From NCBI RefSeq assembly GCF_003583365.1, contig NZ_QXED01000004.1, positions 663,039 to 727,038 of the forward strand: a stretch of 64,000 bases of DNA, read 5' to 3'. Positions 24,939-34,344 of the stretch are shown here, piece by piece. The DNA comes from Fibrisoma montanum. Its GTDB lineage: Bacteria; Bacteroidota; Bacteroidia; Cytophagales; Spirosomataceae. The translations under genes were made by a program, and so were the position numbers. The notes below the pieces were generated by a model. That model worked only from the letters and a program-made list of their open reading frames with translations, was not told where the DNA came from and searched no databases. Each line of letters begins with the position of its first letter. Position 1 is the stretch's first letter.

Positions 24939-25667
24939 TCAATGAACCGCTTCCAGTTCCCGTTCCGGTTTCCGCTGACGATCATGCAGATGCAGCCGCA
25001 ACAGAATGCGTTCTTTCAACCGCATCCAGCGCTCATACAACTTAGATTCTTTCAAGAAGTTCCACTTCTCGTTGCGCTCAGCTTTCTTATGCTCTTCCGG
25101 ATCATAAAGCATCCCCGTGCAGAGGCAGTGCTTCCGGTTGGTCCGGCTCAGAATATCGTAGTTAACGCAGGTTTGGCAGCCTTTCCAGAACGCTTCGTCG
25201 GCGGGCAGCTCGCTTAACGTTACGGGCTGGTAGCCTAAGTCGGAGTTTATTTTCATCACGGCCAGACTCGTTGTCAGACCGATGATTTTAGCCTCGGGGA
25301 AGCGCGTGCGCGACAGTTCAAAGGCTTTTCCTTTGATGCGCGTGGCGATACCGCTTTTGCGGTGTTCGGGGTGTACGATCAGGCCAGAATTGGCCACAAA
25401 CTTACCGTGATCCCAGGTCTCGACGTAGCAAAAACCTACCCACTCGCCCGAGAGCGTCGTGGCGATGATGGCTTTGCCTTCGAGCATTTTTTCCATGACG
25501 TAGATGGGCGAACGCTTGGCAATGCCCGTTCCGCGGGCTTTGGCGCTCTGCTCCATCTCTTTGCATATGGTTTCGGCCAGCCGCAGGTGATTCTCGTTGG
25601 CGACCTGAACAATGAATTGATCGTTGACTACTTCGTGGTTGACCATCGTCGTTTTTTGTGCGATCAT
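24939..25667 (-). CDS. GNAT N-acetyltransferase with C-terminal Cys-rich segment
   Basis: 242 residues. The GNAT core includes GKAIIATTLSGEWVGFCYVE, GLIVHPEHRKSGIATRIK (acetyl-CoA loop, about residues 96-113) and VMKINSDLGYQPV. Behind it is an unusual CQTCVNYDILSRTNRKHCLC stretch with four cysteines, then MLYDPEE and a basic helix. Related proteins in Bacteroidota are often found beside arginine-biosynthesis genes, so a role in glutamate or ornithine acetylation is possible, but no arg genes are near here. The four cysteines suggest metal binding. Confidence 0.75.
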   Translation of the reverse strand: MIAQKTTMVNHEVVNDQFIVQVANENHLRLAETICKEMEQSAKARGTGIAKRSPIYVMEKMLEGKAIIATTLSGEWVGFCYVETWDHGKFVANSGLIVHPEHRKSGIATRIKGKAFELSRTRFPEAKIIGLTTSLAVMKINSDLGYQPVTLSELPADEAFWKGCQTCVNYDILSRTNRKHCLCTGMLYDPEEHKKAERNEKWNFLKESKLYERWMRLKERILLRLHLHDRQRKPERELEAVH

Positions 25668-26025
25668 ACTATCGCATACGGAGACAAGGTGATCCGTGTT
25701 GGTTGTTAGAAAATGTTGTTAGTGAAATTGATAAAGGTCGGAAAAGTTTTACCGCGTAGGCAAAACATAATTATATGGTCCTTTCGGACCTAAACCGAAA
25801 TGGCGTAGTGTGCAGGAAGGCCGGTATGTAAACGAGCTTTGCCATTGGTTGTGCGTACAAAACGCGGACAATGTTAGATATATTATCCGGGTCGTGCAAT
25901 AGTGATAACAGGATTTTACGGGGATAGTTCACAAACGGTTAAAACAAAGGCTATTCAACAAGACGTTTGCTAAGAATTTAACCACTAGTTAATCGGCTAT
26001 CGATTAAATAGGGTAACTATGATGT
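25668..26025. other. Divergent intergenic region
   Basis: About 360 bases between the divergent GNAT and AmpG-like genes. No reading frame or RNA gene is apparent. A small palindrome (TTAATCG and CGATTAA, 25989-26007) sits 18 bases before the transporter start and could be a regulator site. Nothing else stands out. Confidence 0.4.
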
Positions 26026-27354
26026 ATGGTGACGTCTCACTTTCCTTCCCACTCGCACGCATTAACCCTGAGTGAGAGTCGGCCGCTGCGATACGGCGTC
26101 TTTCTGTATCTCTACATCATGCAGGGAATCCCGGCCGGCTTCTACACAACCGCATTGACGAATTACTTTGCCGCTGAGGGGGTCCGGCCGGATGTAGTCG
26201 GGGCATTTGTCGCGGTAATTGGTTTGCCATGGGCTTTTCAGTTTGTTTGGGGACCCTTGATAGACCGGTTTCAGCAGTCGCCGATGGGAAGGCGTAAACC
26301 CTGGGTAGTGGGATCACAACTGATGTCTGTGTTGACGTCCTTAACGCTCTTGTCGGTGTCGGAGCCTGTGGCTCAGATCTCCCTGATGAGCTGGCTGTTT
26401 TTTACCCGTAGCATTTTCGCGGCCATTCAGGATGCCAGCGTCGATGCCATGGCCATCTCGGTCATTCCTGAAAACGAACGGGGCCGTGTCAATGCATTCA
26501 TGCGGAGTGGCTTCCTGATTGGATACGGTGGGGGCGCAGCCGTTTTTGCGCAGATTCTGAGAGTGTATGACTTCCATACGGCCGCGTTGACGCAGACGGC
26601 CTGCCTGCTGACCGGGGCGGTTCTGATGTATTTCGTCCGGGAACGCCGGGGGGATCAACTACTGCCGGGTTCTGCCCGCTCAACAACTACGTCCCAAGCT
26701 GCGTCTGTAACGGCTCCTGACCAACCCGATCACGACTTTCGCTGGTTGTTTACCGAGCTTTTTCGCGGATTATTTTCGCGGAAAAGTTTACTGATTTTCG
26801 TTGCCGTAATCCTGGCTTATACCAGCGTCTCCCTGTTTCTCAGGGCCTATAACTATCACCTGATCCGTCAGCTGGGCTGGCGTGATACCGATTTATCGGT
26901 GCTAACCGGTACCTACGGCATGTTCGTAGCAACGGGCGTTGCTCTGGCGGGCGGCTACGTTGCCGACCGGATCGGGCCGAGTAGACTGCTTATTTTTGTG
27001 TTGATTCTGGTAGCGGGTTACCTGATTGGCTTTAACCTGATTCCGCGTTTATGGGAACAGCGCGACATAGCCAGAACGGGGCTGGTTGCTTTATTTTTCA
27101 TGGACCCAAGCATCAGTGTGGCTGCCATGCCCGTGCTGATGGCTATCTGTCGGAAAGGAGTGGAGGGGTCGCAGTTTACGACGTATATGGCGTTCGTAAA
27201 TTTATGCGACATTGCCGGTACGTACGTATCGGGCGAAGCGCTTAATTTTTTCCCGGCGCCGGTCATTGGTATCGCAGCCGGTGGTCTGGCTTTAGTGGCT
27301 TTTACGCTTGCTTTCTTTACCCTGAGGCATTATCGGGCCGTCGGTCAAGGGTAA
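26026..27354 (+). CDS. AmpG-like MFS permease
   Basis: 442 residues with about twelve hydrophobic segments. LYIMQGIPAGFYTTALTNYF in the first helix, WGPLIDRFQQSPMGRRKPWV in the loop between helices 2 and 3 (MFS motif A) and AIQDASVDAMAISVIPENERG are typical of AmpG-type permeases, which import muropeptides in proteobacteria; in Bacteroidota the substrate is not proven. A hydrophilic loop of about 30 residues separates the two halves. It is followed after 47 bases by the ion channel gene on the same strand. Confidence 0.8.
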   Translation: MVTSHFPSHSHALTLSESRPLRYGVFLYLYIMQGIPAGFYTTALTNYFAAEGVRPDVVGAFVAVIGLPWAFQFVWGPLIDRFQQSPMGRRKPWVVGSQLMSVLTSLTLLSVSEPVAQISLMSWLFFTRSIFAAIQDASVDAMAISVIPENERGRVNAFMRSGFLIGYGGGAAVFAQILRVYDFHTAALTQTACLLTGAVLMYFVRERRGDQLLPGSARSTTTSQAASVTAPDQPDHDFRWLFTELFRGLFSRKSLLIFVAVILAYTSVSLFLRAYNYHLIRQLGWRDTDLSVLTGTYGMFVATGVALAGGYVADRIGPSRLLIFVLILVAGYLIGFNLIPRLWEQRDIARTGLVALFFMDPSISVAAMPVLMAICRKGVEGSQFTTYMAFVNLCDIAGTYVSGEALNFFPAPVIGIAAGGLALVAFTLAFFTLRHYRAVGQG

Positions 27355-27401
27355 TTCGCGTTTCGGTCGTAGCTTGCAATACCACCGATCTGTTGAACAC
27401 C

Positions 27402-28199
27402 ATGCTCAGATTTCGTCGTAAAGTGTACCGTGTCCTCGAAACTTCCTCCGGGAGCCGCCGTGGCATAAGCCTGGTCTTTAACGTTGTTCTGATCACCATC
27501 ATTACGTTGAACGCCATTGCTATTGTGCTGAACACAGTGCCGGAGTATAATCGGCAATACGCACGGCTTTTCTATGATTTTGAACTGTTTTCCGTTGTCT
27601 TTTTTACCATCGAATACATTGTCCGTATCTGGGTAAGCGTAGAGAATGACCGCTATCGCCACTGGTTCTGGGGGCGGCTTCGGTATATGGTCTCCACAAG
27701 CGCCATCATTGACCTGCTGGCTATTTTTCCGTTCTATTTCACGTTGTTCGCTACCGATCTGGCCATCGTCCGGTTGCTGAGGCTGTTCCGGATTTTCAGG
27801 CTGTTCCGGATTTCGCGGTACGCGCATGCGCTGCGGGTGATTCAGCGGGTCGTCAACGACAAAAAAGAGGAACTGCTGTTGAGCCTGGCGTTTGTTGTGT
27901 TCATGCTCATTATTATATCGAGCATTGTGTATTACATCGAACATCCGGCCCAGCCACAGGCGTTTTCGAGCATTCCGGCCACGATGTGGTGGGGGGTGAG
28001 TGCCATGACGACCGTTGGCTACGGCGACATCCATCCGATCACCCCACTCGGCAAGTTTGTCGGCGGCCTCGCGGCTATAATGGGCATCACCCTGTTCGCG
28101 TTGCCGACCAGTATTCTGGTGTCGGGTTTTACGGAAGAAATCCGCGGGCACAAAACACCGTCCCGAAAGCGATGTCCGCACTGTGGTCAGGAGCTTTGA
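27402..28199 (+). CDS. Voltage-gated-type potassium channel / ion transporter
   Basis: 265 residues from ATG 27402; a TTG three codons earlier is possible. Six membrane segments are visible. The S4-like helix has regularly spaced arginines (RLLRLFRIFRLFRISRYAHA) at about residues 124-143. The pore loop carries the potassium filter TTVGYGD before the last helix. The C-terminus ends in KRCPHCGQEL, a half zinc-ribbon often found at the end of bacterial channels of this group. There is no cytoplasmic cyclic-nucleotide or RCK domain. Confidence 0.9.
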   Translation: MLRFRRKVYRVLETSSGSRRGISLVFNVVLITIITLNAIAIVLNTVPEYNRQYARLFYDFELFSVVFFTIEYIVRIWVSVENDRYRHWFWGRLRYMVSTSAIIDLLAIFPFYFTLFATDLAIVRLLRLFRIFRLFRISRYAHALRVIQRVVNDKKEELLLSLAFVVFMLIIISSIVYYIEHPAQPQAFSSIPATMWWGVSAMTTVGYGDIHPITPLGKFVGGLAAIMGITLFALPTSILVSGFTEEIRGHKTPSRKRCPHCGQEL

Positions 28200-28253
28200 G
28201 TTGCGTCGAACGAACAGCGAAGCAGGCCTGTTACGTCATTAATTTTAGAAACT

Positions 28254-28592
28254 ATGAGCAAGAAAAACCGAAACGGGGGCGTCGTTTATTCGACTGATCC
28301 AGACTTCGACTACCAGACCAACGACGAACCGGAAGCCGAAACCCTGCCTTCAGCGCAGCAGACGCTTAAAATCTGGCTGGTCAAACTCGGCGGCAACAAA
28401 GTCGTGACGGCCGTGCGTGGTTTCATCGGTAGCTCCAGTGATCTGAGCGATTTGGGCAAACAACTAAAAACCGCCTGCGGAACAGGCGGTTCGGTAAAAG
28501 ACGATGAAATACTGATTCAGGGCGACCACCGCGATAAAGTGCTGGCGTGGCTCACCGGAAAAGGCTACAAGGCGAAGAAAGCCGGTGGCTGA
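28254..28592 (+). CDS. SUI1/eIF1-like translation factor (YciH family)
   Basis: 112 residues. The C-terminal 75 residues are the SUI1 fold: LKIWLVKLGGNKVVTAVRGF, LGKQLKTACGTGGSVKDDEI, IQGDHRDKVLAWLTGKGY. The N-terminus is a charged, flexible tail. Bacterial members bind the small ribosomal subunit and are thought to influence start-codon selection. The stop is four bases from a remnant of an Rpn-type gene on the opposite strand. Confidence 0.93.
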   Translation: MSKKNRNGGVVYSTDPDFDYQTNDEPEAETLPSAQQTLKIWLVKLGGNKVVTAVRGFIGSSSDLSDLGKQLKTACGTGGSVKDDEILIQGDHRDKVLAWLTGKGYKAKKAGG

Positions 28593-28595
28593 GGC

Positions 28596-28875
28596 TCATT
28601 GGCCTTCTCCGCTACGAATCTGCTGAATAACCGCTTCAACTTCCTGAACAGGCATCTCATTGTTTGCTGGTTAACAGCGACAGATCGATTAGCACGTAGT
28701 CGAATACGGGAACGTATCGTCGTAAAGCCACATCCATAGCTGTCATACTGCTTGTGAGTGGTTGGTACAACCAGCGCCGTGGCCCATGGTAGATAATCAC
28801 CGGAATGACTGGCGTTAAACAACGTTTATGCTGAGCATCTTCCTGCCAGCGGTTGAGCAGGTAACGTAGTAACTG
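28596..28875 (-). pseudogene. Remnant of an Rpn-family (PD-(D/E)XK) recombination-promoting nuclease
   Basis: Without a start codon, 72 codons read in frame from 28875 to the TGA at 28657: QLLRYLLNRWQEDAQHKRCL, then LTPVIPVIIYHGPRRW and VFDYVLIDLS. This is the central pattern of Rpn/transposase-31-like proteins. A one-base frame change then leads to MPVQEVEAVIQQIRSGEGQ and a stop at 28596, which looks like the original C-terminus. The catalytic N-terminal part is missing. The relic abuts the stop of the POT transporter gene. Confidence 0.65.
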
Positions 28876-28876
28876 C

Positions 28877-30382
28877 TTACTGAATCCCCCCCATCCATTT
28901 CCGTAGTGGCTTAATCAGGACGAGCAGTAACACACCAAAACCCAGACTGAAAACCGCGACGCTCTGGAACAGGCTGGGCATTTCCGCTACGTTGCTCTCG
29001 TCGAAGCCGCCGGCAAACAGACTGGCAATCAGGTTCCCCAGCGCCGAGCCGACGAACCAGAGGCCCATCAATTGGCTGGTATACCGCTTGGGCGACAGTT
29101 TGGAGAACGCACTTAAGCCAACCGGACTCAGAAACAACTCGCCCAGGGTAAAAAACAAGTACGTAAACGTTAGATACAGCGGTGACGTGCGCACGCCCGT
29201 TATAGCGATCTCGGACGCAAAGATCATGACAACATACGCCAGCCCCAGCAGAAGCAGACTCGTGGCAAACTTGGCCGGAACGGAAAAATCAATGTTGCGA
29301 TTCGCCAGGAAAATCCACAGACCCGCCAGCACCGGTGAGAAGATGAGAATAAACGCGGGGTTGAGGTTCTGAAACCAGCTCGACGGCATTTGCCAGCCCA
29401 ATATGTTTAACTGCGTATACCGATCGGCAAAAATTTGCAGCGAAGAACCCTGCTGTTCATTCCCTGCCCAGAACGCAGCTGCCGCTAAAAAGAACGCAAA
29501 GAGAACCACTACCCGCTTTTTCTCGGTAGCATCCAGGCCACCCGCGACCAGGATGTAAACAAAATAGCCAAGCGCGGTCAACGAAATGATTGTGCCCATA
29601 GCCTGAGCCAGTCCGGGGGCAGTGGTCAGATCCAGAACACCGGTTAGTTGCAGAGCCGCCAGCACCACGACCAGTCCCGCGATAAACACCAACAGAGAAC
29701 GATTGCCGCCTGAAGAGGAGCCGGCGTCGGCGGCTGGGCGGGCTACGTAGTTGCCGAGGTCCCCCAGATACCGCTGCCCAAACGTCCGGAACGTAACGAT
29801 TCCGAGTGCCATTGCGATGGCCGCTGCACCAAAGCCGTAATGCCAGCCTACTTTCTGCCCCAGATAGCCAACCACCGAAATGCCCAGCAGTGAGCCGGTG
29901 TTGATGCCCATGTAAAAAATCGAAAAAGCGGCATCCTTCCGGGCGCCCCCTTCCGGGTACAACTCACCTACAATGCTGCTGATATTGGGCTTTAGCAGGC
30001 CGGTGCCGAGGGCCACAGTGCAAAGTCCGGCGTAAAAGATGCCCGGTCCGGATGGGATAGCCAGGATAATGTGCCCGAGCATGATAATCAGACCACCGTA
30101 AAAAATCGACTTCCGCTGACCCAGCAGGTTATCGGCTACCCAGCCGCCGGGCAGCGAAAGCAGATAAACGGATGAGGTATATAAGCCATAGATCGCAGCC
30201 CCTTCGAGCTCGGACAAGCCCATGCCTCCGCGTACGTTGTCGATCAGAAACAGCAGGAGGATGGCCCGCATGCCGTAGTAGCTGAACCGCTCCCACATCT
30301 CGGTGAAGAAAAGCACGAAGAGACCCGCGGGATGGCCCAGCACCGTGGTGCCGCGAACCGGTTTGTCGATAGTTGCTTCCAT
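28877..30382 (-). CDS. POT family proton-dependent oligopeptide transporter
   Basis: 501 residues with 12-14 membrane segments. The family signatures are clear: FVLFFTEMWERFSYYGMRAI with the ExxER-like motif in helix 1, the GGWVADNLLGQRKSIFYGG loop, and FSIFYMGINTGSLLG (PTR2 signature) at about residues 150-165. It imports di- and tripeptides with protons across the inner membrane. The gene ends directly against an Rpn-type relic, and a C7 run lies three codons before the stop. Confidence 0.93.
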   Translation of the reverse strand: MEATIDKPVRGTTVLGHPAGLFVLFFTEMWERFSYYGMRAILLLFLIDNVRGGMGLSELEGAAIYGLYTSSVYLLSLPGGWVADNLLGQRKSIFYGGLIIMLGHIILAIPSGPGIFYAGLCTVALGTGLLKPNISSIVGELYPEGGARKDAAFSIFYMGINTGSLLGISVVGYLGQKVGWHYGFGAAAIAMALGIVTFRTFGQRYLGDLGNYVARPAADAGSSSGGNRSLLVFIAGLVVVLAALQLTGVLDLTTAPGLAQAMGTIISLTALGYFVYILVAGGLDATEKKRVVVLFAFFLAAAAFWAGNEQQGSSLQIFADRYTQLNILGWQMPSSWFQNLNPAFILIFSPVLAGLWIFLANRNIDFSVPAKFATSLLLLGLAYVVMIFASEIAITGVRTSPLYLTFTYLFFTLGELFLSPVGLSAFSKLSPKRYTSQLMGLWFVGSALGNLIASLFAGGFDESNVAEMPSLFQSVAVFSLGFGVLLLVLIKPLRKWMGGIQ

Positions 30383-30532
30383 TCAGTGTAAACCGCCGGG
30401 GCGGTGATTAACGCGTCTGTTGACAGAATTTTGATGAATAATAACGAAAAAGGAAACGGTAAATATACTGATTGGGTATAAAACCGGCAAATGCTATCTT
30501 GTTGGCCTGTTCGCCCTAACCCGACGGTCTCT

Positions 30533-31807
30533 ATGCGTTATCGCTACCGCGTTCTTGCCTTTTTGTTTTGTTTATCAATCATTACGTACCTCGACCGGGT
30601 CTGTATTTCGGTGGTGGGGCCACGGATGAAGAAGGACCTCGACCTCTCCAACGAACAGTTCGGCTACGTTCTGAGCGCGTTTGCGCTGGCGTATGCGCTC
30701 TTTGAGGTGCCCACCGGCGCATTAGGCGACCGCATTGGTCCGCGACGGGTACTGACCCGGGTCGTTACGTGGTGGTCGGCGTTTACGGTGCTGACCGGTA
30801 CGGCCGCTAACCTGACGTATCTGGTACTGATCCGATTTCTGTTCGGCATCGGCGAAGCGGGCGCTTATCCGAATACGTCCATTGTTATTTCGCGCTGGTT
30901 TCCGGCGGTCGAAACGGGTCGGGCGCAGTCGTTTATCTGGGCGGCCGGGCGGATCGGAGGGGCGTTGTCGCCCCTGATCGTGGTGCCGGTAGCGGCTGCG
31001 TTTGGCTGGCGGGCGTCGTTCTGGGTGATGGGCGGGATCGGCCTGATCTGGGCGGCTATCTGGTACGTCTGGTTCCGGGATTTTCCCCGCGATAAACCGG
31101 GGGTTGCGGTTGAGGAACGCGACTACATCGAAGCGACCCGCAGCTTCAAAGCCCACAGCCACTCCATTCCGTGGCGGGCAATCCTGCGCAGCCGGAATAT
31201 GTGGGCTGTGATGCTCATGTTTCATTTTTACATGTACGGGGCGTATTTCTTCACGGGCTGGCTGCCGACGTACCTGCAGGATGGCCGGCAGTTCGGCGAA
31301 GACCAGATGAAGCTTTTTGCTACGCTGCCGTTTGTGCTGGGGGCCATTGGTTGCTTCACGGGTGGCTACGCGAGCGATTATCTCGCCAGGCGGTACGGCC
31401 TGAAAACGGGTCGGCGGGCAGTGGGCATTGTTGGCATGGGGGTGTCGAGTGTGGTCATGCTGGCCGCGGCTCTGGCGACCAATAACCAGACCGCTGCTTT
31501 GCTGCTCGCCCTGGGCATGGCGTTTAAGGACCTGACCCTGCCAGTGTCGTTTGCCGTTTGCGTGGATATTGGGCGGAGTAAGTCGGGTACGGTATCCGGG
31601 GCAATGAACATGGCCGGACAGCTCGGCGCGTTCTTTCTGGGGATTCTGTTCGGGAAGATTGTGGACGCAACCGGCAACTACAACCTGCCGCTGTTTCTGA
31701 TTGCCTTTCTGCTGCTGTGCAGCAGCCTGCTTTGGCTGGTTATTGACCCAACGAAGGAAATCGTACTGGCTGAGGATACCGACGAATCAAAGCTAACGAC
31801 CGTTTGA
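30533..31807 (+). CDS. MFS transporter, anion:cation symporter (ACS)-like
   Basis: 424 residues from ATG 30533 (MRYRYRVLAFLF). Twelve helices; SIITYLDRVCISVVGPRMKKD in helix 1 and GDRIGPRRVLTRVVTWWSAF after helix 2 are typical of the ACS branch, which moves hexuronates, glucarate, phthalate and similar organic anions. The substrate is not determinable. It is divergent from the POT gene and starts 34 bases before the M23 peptidase gene on the same strand. Confidence 0.85.
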   Translation: MRYRYRVLAFLFCLSIITYLDRVCISVVGPRMKKDLDLSNEQFGYVLSAFALAYALFEVPTGALGDRIGPRRVLTRVVTWWSAFTVLTGTAANLTYLVLIRFLFGIGEAGAYPNTSIVISRWFPAVETGRAQSFIWAAGRIGGALSPLIVVPVAAAFGWRASFWVMGGIGLIWAAIWYVWFRDFPRDKPGVAVEERDYIEATRSFKAHSHSIPWRAILRSRNMWAVMLMFHFYMYGAYFFTGWLPTYLQDGRQFGEDQMKLFATLPFVLGAIGCFTGGYASDYLARRYGLKTGRRAVGIVGMGVSSVVMLAAALATNNQTAALLLALGMAFKDLTLPVSFAVCVDIGRSKSGTVSGAMNMAGQLGAFFLGILFGKIVDATGNYNLPLFLIAFLLLCSSLLWLVIDPTKEIVLAEDTDESKLTTV

Positions 31808-31841
31808 GGGCTACGTGCCGGCTGCGTAACTTGCGCTCTTC

Positions 31842-32498
31842 ATGCTCAGAAGCCCCATGCTGTTACCGTTCAATTTCAGTAAAGACCCGTACCTCGTTCT
31901 CGATTTTTCGGCGACCAACCCCGATCTCGCCACGCTGGACCTGACCAACACGGCTGTTTTCAACGACTACGTATTCAGTAAACTCAACCAGGCCGGGGCC
32001 GTGGTGGGCGTTGGCGGCTACAACGAACACCGGGTCATTTACCGACGTAGCGAACACTTTCAGCAGTCGGTGGAGCCGCGGGTCGTTCACCTGGGTATCG
32101 ACTTCTGGGCCAAAGCCGGCACACCGGTATTTGCCCTTATGGACGGCGTGGTGCACAGCTTCCAGAATAATGCGAATTTCGGCGACTACGGCCCCACGAT
32201 CATTCTGGAGCATGAAGTCAACTACCGACCGCTCTACAGCCTGTACGGGCACCTGAGCCGGTCGTCGCTGAATGGCTTGCTTTGGGGGCAAAAAGTCAAA
32301 GCCGGCGAAAAGATTGGCGAAATTGGTCCGTTCCCCGAGAATGGCGACTGGCCTCCGCACCTGCACTTTCAGCTCATGACCGATATGCTGGGGCTGATGG
32401 GCGACTTTCCCGGCGTTTGCAGCCTGTCTGAGCGCAACGAGTGGTTGCGAATCTGCCCTAATCCGAATGATTGGCTTCACATAGCCGGATTGCCCTGA
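31842..32498 (+). CDS. M23 family peptidase
   Basis: 218 residues. The LytM-type zinc site is complete: VHLGIDFWAKAGTPVFA (HxxxD), YSLYGHLSRSS and PPHLHFQLM (HxH) at about residues 86-185. No signal peptide or membrane anchor is visible, so this is an intracellular-looking M23 form, as seen in some Bacteroidota, rather than a typical cell-wall endopeptidase. It follows the ACS-type transporter on the same strand and ends three bases from the convergent sulfatase gene. Confidence 0.85.
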   Translation: MLRSPMLLPFNFSKDPYLVLDFSATNPDLATLDLTNTAVFNDYVFSKLNQAGAVVGVGGYNEHRVIYRRSEHFQQSVEPRVVHLGIDFWAKAGTPVFALMDGVVHSFQNNANFGDYGPTIILEHEVNYRPLYSLYGHLSRSSLNGLLWGQKVKAGEKIGEIGPFPENGDWPPHLHFQLMTDMLGLMGDFPGVCSLSERNEWLRICPNPNDWLHIAGLP

Positions 32499-32501
32499 TT
32501 G

Positions 32502-34208
32502 CTACGGTTTTCGGCCCGGCTTCGGGAACACCTGATGCGTGCTGGCCCATCGGTGCCACCGGCTTGCCAACTGCTCCACCTTGTCGGGGTGCTGCGCGGC
32601 TACATCCTGTGTTTCGGTCTTGTCGGTGGTTACGTTAAACAACTGCCAGGTGCTGTCGCGGCTGGATGATACCAGTTTCCAGTCGCCCGAACGAACGTAG
32701 CGGGCACCAAAATGCTCGTTGAACAGGGCCTCGTGCCCCGCCGATCTTTTTCCCTGAAACGAAGGCACTAAGCTGATGCCGGTGGTTGGGGTGATCGTAT
32801 GGCCTTTGTAAGTGCTGGGGTACGTAGCGCCGGCTACTTCAACGAATGTGGGCATAAAGTCCATCACATGCCCAACCTGTGGGCTGAAGCTGCCTTTTTT
32901 CGCGTTGATACCCCTGGGCCAGAATGCGATCATCGGCGTATGGATACCACCTTCGTACGATTCGGCCTTCCAGTACTGATACGGTGTGTTGGCGACATTG
33001 GCCCAGCGCTGGCCAATGGACGCAAAGGAGGTTTGCGGCCCCGGCATCACCTGCTTTTTCAGATCATACACAATCGGTCGTCCATCCCGGGTTTGATTAG
33101 GCCGGTCGAAGCCAGGGCCATAGGCGGCACAATTTTCAGGGCTGGCCCCATTGTCCGACAGGAAAACGATCAGTGTATTGTCCAGTTGGCCGGTCTCGCG
33201 TAAGGTTTTAATCAGCCGACCAATCCCCTGGTCCATCCGGTCGACCATGGCTGCGTGGACAGCCATGGCCCGGGCGTCCCATTCCTTATCCGGATTGTTG
33301 GCCCACGTCTGATCGGGTTGCCAGCGTTCGGAGAGTTTGGTTTTTGCCGGATCGATCAGGCCCAGCTTCACCTGTCTGTCGTACCGGGCTTTGCGGATGG
33401 CATCCCAGCCGGGTTTGTAGGTGTTTTCGTACTTGGCAATATCCTCAGGCAAGGCCATCAGTGGCCAGTGCGGAGCGGTATGGGCTACGTACAGGAAAAA
33501 CGGTGCCGACGAGCTTGCAAAAGCTTTGACGTAAGCCACGGTTGTGTCACTGATGGCATCGGTGTGGTAGTAATTCTTCGGGACCTGCTTTACGGGCTTT
33601 GTCCCGCTGACCAGGCTAAACGGATCAAAAAAGTCGACAACGCCCCAGATGTTGCCGAAATACCGATCAAACCCCCGGCTGGTGGGATATTGATCAATAG
33701 GTGAAAAATCGCCGAAGTCCTTTTTATGATTTAGCCAGTCGAGTTGCTGGTTCGGGTCTTTCTGCACGATGGTGTTGGAGACGTGCCACTTACCCGTCAT
33801 TCCCGTCTGGTAGCCGGCCGATTTGAGCACCTCAGCCAACGTAACGGCATTATCGGTCAGGTGGCCGCGGTAGCCGGGCGTATCCTCGGCCTCGGTCATC
33901 TTGCCAATCCCGGCCTGCTGGTTGTACAGGCCGGTCAGCAGCGACGCCCGGGTGGGGCAGCACCGCGACGTATTGTAAAACTGCGTGTACCGAATGCCGT
34001 TGCTGGCCAGGTAATCGAGGTTGGGAGTACGGATTTCACCGCCGTAGCAGCCCAAATCCGAAAAACCCAGGTCGTCGGCCATGATCAGAATGATGTTGGG
34101 CCGTGGGGCAGCTACGTTGATTGGCCTGTCAGGCTCGTGCTTCAACGTAAGCGGAACCGCTATAAGTACGAGGAGAGGGAATGAAAGCGCGAAAGCCCTC
34201 TTTTTCAT
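32502..34208 (-). CDS. Exported arylsulfatase
   Basis: 568 residues with a signal-like N-terminus (FALSFPLLVLIAVPLTL). The sulfatase signature CCPTRASLLTG contains CxPxR, so Cys83 should be converted to formylglycine. The metal-binding IILIMADDLGFSDLGCYGGE precedes it, and TGKWHV and FLSDNGAS complete the active site. It removes sulfate from organic esters in the periplasm. Length and order fit classical AslA-type arylsulfatases. An anaerobic-type maturase is not in the window. Confidence 0.93.
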   Translation of the reverse strand: MKKRAFALSFPLLVLIAVPLTLKHEPDRPINVAAPRPNIILIMADDLGFSDLGCYGGEIRTPNLDYLASNGIRYTQFYNTSRCCPTRASLLTGLYNQQAGIGKMTEAEDTPGYRGHLTDNAVTLAEVLKSAGYQTGMTGKWHVSNTIVQKDPNQQLDWLNHKKDFGDFSPIDQYPTSRGFDRYFGNIWGVVDFFDPFSLVSGTKPVKQVPKNYYHTDAISDTTVAYVKAFASSSAPFFLYVAHTAPHWPLMALPEDIAKYENTYKPGWDAIRKARYDRQVKLGLIDPAKTKLSERWQPDQTWANNPDKEWDARAMAVHAAMVDRMDQGIGRLIKTLRETGQLDNTLIVFLSDNGASPENCAAYGPGFDRPNQTRDGRPIVYDLKKQVMPGPQTSFASIGQRWANVANTPYQYWKAESYEGGIHTPMIAFWPRGINAKKGSFSPQVGHVMDFMPTFVEVAGATYPSTYKGHTITPTTGISLVPSFQGKRSAGHEALFNEHFGARYVRSGDWKLVSSSRDSTWQLFNVTTDKTETQDVAAQHPDKVEQLASRWHRWASTHQVFPKPGRKP

Positions 34209-34344
34209 GGGTCGTCCTGGTTAGTAAACAACTAATGAAACAAGAGGTTTGTCGTTTCCTACCCGGCCTGATTTGAGGTTTGTTGGCCAGCTCAGGCCTA
34301 TGGAGAGCTTACTCTTTCATACACAGGTCTTTTAGGAGGCAGCC

